In this document: piece by piece, positions 59,782 to 64,000 of the stretch
Layout of the letters: every line of letters begins with the position of its first letter
How positions within the stretch are numbered: position 1 is the first letter of the stretch
DNA from: Panicum virgatum
Lineage: Eukaryota; Streptophyta; Magnoliopsida; Poales; Poaceae
Assembly (NCBI RefSeq): GCF_016808335.1
Contig: NC_053136.1
Coordinates: 620,001-684,000 of the forward strand
Reading direction: 5' to 3'
Length of the DNA: 64,000 nucleotides
Notes under the pieces: model-generated
Databases searched by the model: none
Told to the model about the DNA's origin: nothing
What the model saw: only the letters and a program-made list of their open reading frames with translations
Position numbers and translations under genes: made by a program

Positions 59782-60343
59782 CATTTCAAGCTATTTGTAC
59801 ATTGTTCGTACTCGTATTTTCAATTTCCCGAAATAATAAGGAAGTACACTTTACTTATTGCTTTTTGGAAACCTTCCGGGCCCTCGAGGGCTGGGTGCGC
59901 ACGGACATTGAGGTACGCTCGGCTTTACCCTCGGCAAAGCCGAGCCTCCCTCGGGGGCTACTACGGGGGGAACCCCCGAACGTCCCCAAAAAGTCGCCAA
60001 TATTTTTTCAAAATATTTCCGTCTCGACCCTAAGCTTCTCGTATCCTTGGAAAAAATGGACGCGAGGCGTAAGCAACTACGGCACGGGGCTGGCCGAGTC
60101 GTGGGGCCGCGTACGCCTCTGGGATACGGCACCCCCCTCACCACCCTACGCCTACGTTGCTTATGAACGCGAACTTCCTCGCAGATGTTTATCTAAGTCG
60201 CATACGAAGAACACGGAAATAAAGTAAAGAAATATAGGCTCGAACTCACAAGGCCTCGACGGGCCACACATTCAAATTACAAAAATAAAATCTCTTATAT
60301 TCATATGATGCGATTACAAAGCGCGACTATGATAAACACTAAT
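59782..60343. other. Non-coding internal region of the retrotransposon
   Basis: Between the integrase stop and the 3' end of the antisense ORF. It includes GGGCCCTCGAGGGCTGGG and other CTCGAG-rich words like those in the LTR. No separate gene. Confidence 0.55.
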
Positions 60344-62392
60344 CTATTTACACGGGCTTCGAGGCCCAGGTTTCCTACAGGCTACCACCCCCCCTTGCGG
60401 GCCCTCAGAGGCGTCGAATTCGGCGATGGGAGGGATGTCTGCTTCGAGCTTCTCGGCGAGGACGGTGGCAAACTCCTCCGCGGCTGCGTCAGCTTCATCC
60501 ATGATGACCGACGCGGCGTCCGCATCCGCATCATCGGGAACAACGTACCCCGACGACACCCTTTGGAGATCCATGAGGTAGTATGTCGAGGCCACGGCGA
60601 GAGCCCGCAGGACACCGAGACGGAAGGTGCTCTTGGCGTGTTCGGCAATCCGGCCGCCTAGCGCGCGCAGGCGGCTGATCACCGAACTGCCCGAGACGGC
60701 ACCCTCCCCCTCGAGCTCTTGACACACGCTCACGGCGGTCTGCTCCAGCTCAGCAAACTCCATCTACGTCACCGTGAGCGCGGTGTGGACCGCTTCCTTC
60801 GCCGCGGTCTCGTCCGCCACCTTCTGCCTCAGCTCTGAGCAAAGGAAACCAACGTCAGTTACGAAAAGTAACAAATCAACGAAAAATCGAAGGTACTCAG
60901 CCGTGATGTTCCTCTGCGCCTCCTCCCTCTGGGCTCGAGCGGCCTCTTCGAGCGAGGACAAGGAGGCTTCCTTCTCCTTAAGGGTAGCCCCCCATGTTCT
61001 GGAGAGCCACCCCCTTCTCCTCGAGGGCCTCGCCCTGTTCCCGGAGGGTCCCGGTGAGCGCAACCACGGCTACCTCCCTGTGGAGGAGCTCGGCCTTCTG
61101 CTGCGCGAGCGTGGTGCTGAGACGCTGCAGCTCGGCGCTTTGCGCCTCAGCCTCCCGAGCTCTATCCTCGAGCGCCGTCCGAAGGCGCTGCAGCTCGGCA
61201 GCTTGTGCCTCGGACTCCCGGGACTTCTCCTCCGCTGCCGCCCTCTGGACGTCCCGCTCACCAGCAACCCGCGCCAGCTCCTCCTCCAGCGTCTGCTGAC
61301 GCGCTCCCAGATCCGCCATCTTCGCGTTGGCGTCAATGTTCTTGAGTACCAGCTCGGCGTTGTGCTGCCCGAGCTGGCTCAGCTGGGAGTACAGCCGGTT
61401 CATCTCGGCGCTCTTTTCGCGCGAGATTTCCCTCAGCTGCTGCAAAGGGGAGGACGTGGGTGAAGACGCGTAAAAGTTAAACCAAATCCGAGCAATTTGG
61501 GGGGGGGTAGCATTTACCTGGCTAACCTGGTAATCCGCATTCTGGTGGAGCGTGAATGCGCGGTCGAGGGCTTGCAATATCTCGCGACCCACGCCCATCT
61601 GCTTGTTCCAGGCCTCCTCCTCCTCTTGCTCCTTGCGAAGGAACTCCGAGGGGACCCCGGACGGAACGATCGCCCCGCGATGGCCCCCCTCGGACGTCCC
61701 CGCCTCGAGCATGCCCGCGCTGGCTGACGCGAACTCGGCGATGTGCGCGGCGGCGCTTGCCGCAGCAGCGGGGTCGATGTCCATCGAGTCCCCGTACTCC
61801 TCGCTGCTGTCCGACAGCTCCACCACCGCCGTCACACCCCCTTGCGCCGTTGGCACGGGCACTACCACTACAGTACCCTCGTCCCGGGCCTCCGCGGGCC
61901 CCGAGACGGGAGCTCCTTCCACCATCGGCGCCTCTTGCGCCGTCTCCTCTGCGACGCCCTCGCCTTCGGCCCTCGGGGGCTCGAAGACGAGGGTCTCCTC
62001 CTCCACACGGTCTGCAGGGCGCTCCTGCGCGCCCCCGCCGGTCTCTCCTCCTGTGTCCGGTCGGGTGGCGCTGGCCGCATTGCCCTGACCGGCCTCAACT
62101 CCAGTAACGGCCAGGGTGGTGCCGTCCACACCGCCCTGGCCGGTCTCCCCGGCGTCGGCAGCCGGAGCGGCTGCTTCGGCACCGCTCTGGCCGGCGTCAC
62201 CCTCCTCCTCCTGTGCCCGAGCTTGCTGTGCCGCCTGGGCACCCCGAGCCATGGCCTCCCGTAGCCTCGCGGCCGCCGCCTCGAGGTCCACAGTAGGCAG
62301 GGGCTGCGGCGCCGTGTGCGGTGTGCTTCGTGCCCCAGTCTTGAGAGCCTTGGCCGGGGCAAGCTGCACTGCATCTCTGGGGACGGCCCCGG
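60344..62392 (-). pseudogene. Antisense ORF of Tat-like retrotransposon
   Basis: Read on the minus strand from the truncated edge at 62392. Residues are first Ala/Glu/Gly-rich and acidic (SDSSEEYGDSMDIDPAAA), then a long Glu/Gln/Ala/Arg coiled coil from about 61430 to 60970. It shifts frame at a G-run near 60990, continues as KEKEASLSSLEEAARAQREE, meets an in-frame TAG at about 60763, and ends ...PPIAEFDASEGPQGG near 60344. A possible 78-bp intron (61517 down to 61440, GTAAATG...TTTGCAG) interrupts the coil without changing frame. The original N-terminus is lost at the junction with the next repeat. Such ORFs often encode proteins annotated as putative gypsy-type transposon; their role is unknown. 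Confidence 0.75.
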
Positions 62393-64000
62393 TGTAAGGA
62401 TCGATGGACCAAGAGGGGGTGAATTGGGCCTTTTTCAAATTTCTAAGATAGATAAAACAACCTTAACCTATGCAATGCTAGTAAGGCTCAATTCACCAAC
62501 CGGCTAAACAAAGCAAACTACACAAGCTAACAAAGATATGAAACTAAGCAAAGTAGAGCTAAGCTATGATCTCTAAGGTCATGCACATGAAAGAATGCAT
62601 GAAAGTAAGTGCTTGAAATGAAAGAGAGTGCAAGAGACAACCGGATTTTTTCCCGTGGTGTCGATGTGTTGGCACACACCCCTAATCCACGTTGCGACAC
62701 TCACTAAGAGTCTTGTCACCTCCCATGTCACCGAGACTTGGGCGCTCACTAAGAGTCTCCGTTCACCATCCCGGCGTGGTGGAGATTAAGCCATGTACAA
62801 TCTTCTTCTCCGGGCTCCCACAATCCTTGGCAAGCTCCGCGAGAAACACCTCGATCACCAAGATCGCCTAGGTGATGCCAATCACCAAGAGTAACAAGCT
62901 GAGGCCTTCACTTGAGCAAGAACCGATCACCAAGAACGGATGCACACAAGCTTCTCTCTACTCAAGTCCTTAATCTTGCTTCTTGATTGATTGAATGAAC
63001 AAGTATGTGAAAGATGAAGCTCAAGGTGGCTCTTGACTATAGTATTGAGTGTATGGATGTTGCCTGGTGTCAAGAGTAGCAAAATGACCCATTGGAGGGG
63101 TATATATAGGCAGCTCACACGAATAGAGCCGTTGGAGAAAAACTGCCAGAAAACTGTGTATCGCCGGTTAATCCGACGTACCTCCAATAGTCATCGTTGG
63201 TTTAACCGATGAATGTAAACTGCCCCTTCTGAAAACTAGCCGTTACAACTTGGGCAGATTAACCGACGTATCATCGGTTTAACCGGTGAGTGTAGTTGTC
63301 CACTGATCAACTGAAAAACCAAGTCTCTGGACAACTGCACCGACGTTAACTCAAACCTATTGTCGGTTTAACCGGTGAGTACAACTTCTGAAGTCCTTGG
63401 AAAAACCACCTCACTGGTCAATTGCACCGACGTCCCATTTCAAACATCGTCGGTTTAACCGGTGTATAGAACTTGAAATATCCTGGAAAAACCAACTCTG
63501 GTCTAATGCACCGACATTAAATTTAAACACGTCGGTTTAACCGGTGTATTGACTTGTCCAGACTCTGCTGACTTCGTTTAACCGACGTATAGAAAATTGA
63601 GGTCGTCGGTTAAACCGGTGTTAAAGACTTTTTCTGATTTTGCCTTTTCTGATTTGAGTCTTGAATGAAATCCAAATATTCTTGAGATATAAGTTGAGAA
63701 CCACTTATTTGAACTTCTAGAAACCTGAGTGACCATAGTGTGCATCCATTTTCAAATGACCATGTCCATGCTCAAGTTACTTAGTCTTAACCCCTCTTAA
63801 TAGTGCGATCACTACAAAACTATAAAACCTATACTAACCTAAGTGTCCTTCTCAACCTTATGACACTTAGGACTAGAAAGATCCTTAGTCTTGACATATA
63901 ATTGAGTTGAATACCGAGATCGCCTTTTTGAATAATGAAATTGAGGGGCCTCTTTTGACATATGACCAAATGAGCGATAATGATCTATTAAGCTGCACAA
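62393..64000. mobile_element. Unidentified repeat or LTR interrupting the gypsy element
   Basis: Sequence character changes at TGTAAGGATCGATGGACC (62393) from GC-rich coding-like to AT-rich non-coding. The segment contains a TATATATAGG motif at 63101 and a dyad repeat array (next entry) and runs off the window end. A TG start and sharp junction are consistent with the LTR of another retrotransposon inserted in the antisense ORF. No coding domain is present within the window. Confidence 0.5.
63160..63630. repeat. Array of ACCGACG / CGTCGGTTTAACCGGT dyads
   Basis: CGGTTTAACCGGTG recurs at 63275, 63364, 63451, 63533 and, as CGGTTAAACCGGTG, at 63607 (spacing 74-89). Each except the first is preceded within about 35 bases by CACCGACRTT-type words, so every unit can fold on itself. 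Spacer text (GGAAAAACCAMCTC) also recurs. Confidence 0.85.

Larger units (their letters stand above)
55154..62392 (+). mobile_element. Defective Ty3/gypsy retrotransposon (Tat-like), 3' part displaced
   Basis: Order on the plus strand: 5' LTR, PBS, frameshifted gag, a junction directly into the integrase C-terminal half, then a long antisense ORF. Protease, reverse transcriptase and RNase H are absent. An extra antisense ORF between integrase and 3' LTR is known from Tat-lineage elements such as Grande and RIRE2. The 3' LTR is not reached because another repeat begins at 62393. Non-autonomous. Confidence 0.88.

Noticed and set aside
60835..60896. Second intron in the antisense ORF (GTACCTTCG ... 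TTTGCTCAG)
   Set aside because: Borders look right, but removing it shifts the downstream frame away from the conserved-looking coil.
61556..62264. Plus-strand ORFs of 173-183 codons
   Set aside because: Antisense shadows of the retrotransposon antisense ORF.

Overview
This window is nuclear DNA from a grass. Panicoid is likely, but that is an inference from repeat style and GC-rich first exons. It has intron-containing genes with GT-AG splice sites, GC-rich coding 5' ends, and gene-poor stretches filled with short inverted-repeat transposons. It also carries a Ty3/gypsy retrotransposon with an antisense extra ORF, a type known from plant Tat-lineage elements. No bacterial, organellar, tRNA, rRNA or CRISPR feature was seen.

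Layout. 1-5.4 kb: no recognisable gene; an AT-rich degenerate repeat block and a Mutator-like element with a perfect 9-bp target duplication. 5.4-10.3 kb: the first copy (A) of a duplicated gene with a 5'-UTR intron and two tandem upstream ORFs, with a hAT-like insertion in its 3' flank. 10.3-21 kb: repeat-rich; it holds a broken eIF2B-delta gene fragment interrupted by a MITE and a LINE tail, plus microsatellites and tandem duplications. 21.2-23.8 kb (minus strand): a two-exon trihelix transcription factor of GT-2 type. 24.3-27.5 kb: a large fold-back structure of nested palindromes starting about 420 bp upstream of the trihelix start codon. 27.5-32.9 kb: intergenic with MITE remnants. 32.9-51 kb: a compact plus-strand gene block in the order NOA1/RIF1-type GTPase (13 exons), RHIP1-like protein (9 exons), RBM48-like minor-spliceosome factor (8 exons) and SEC16-like COPII scaffold (13 exons). 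52-55.1 kb: copy B of the duplicated gene, same orientation, with a different first exon. 55.15-62.39 kb: a defective Ty3/gypsy element (LTR, PBS, frameshifted gag fused to the integrase end, then an antisense ORF), cut at 62,393 by another repeat that runs off the window.

Exon models were built by hand from splice sites, phase and remembered family sequence. All four multi-exon plus-strand genes and the trihelix gene close in frame: 532, 283, 222, 1500 and 713 aa. The host genes do not form a pathway. They are housekeeping neighbours: chloroplast ribosome biogenesis, sugar/G-protein signalling, U12 splicing and ER export. The most unusual items are the duplicated gene pair with tandem uORFs but unlike first exons, the fold-back hairpin array beside the trihelix promoter, and the layered insertions in the eIF2B-delta fragment.
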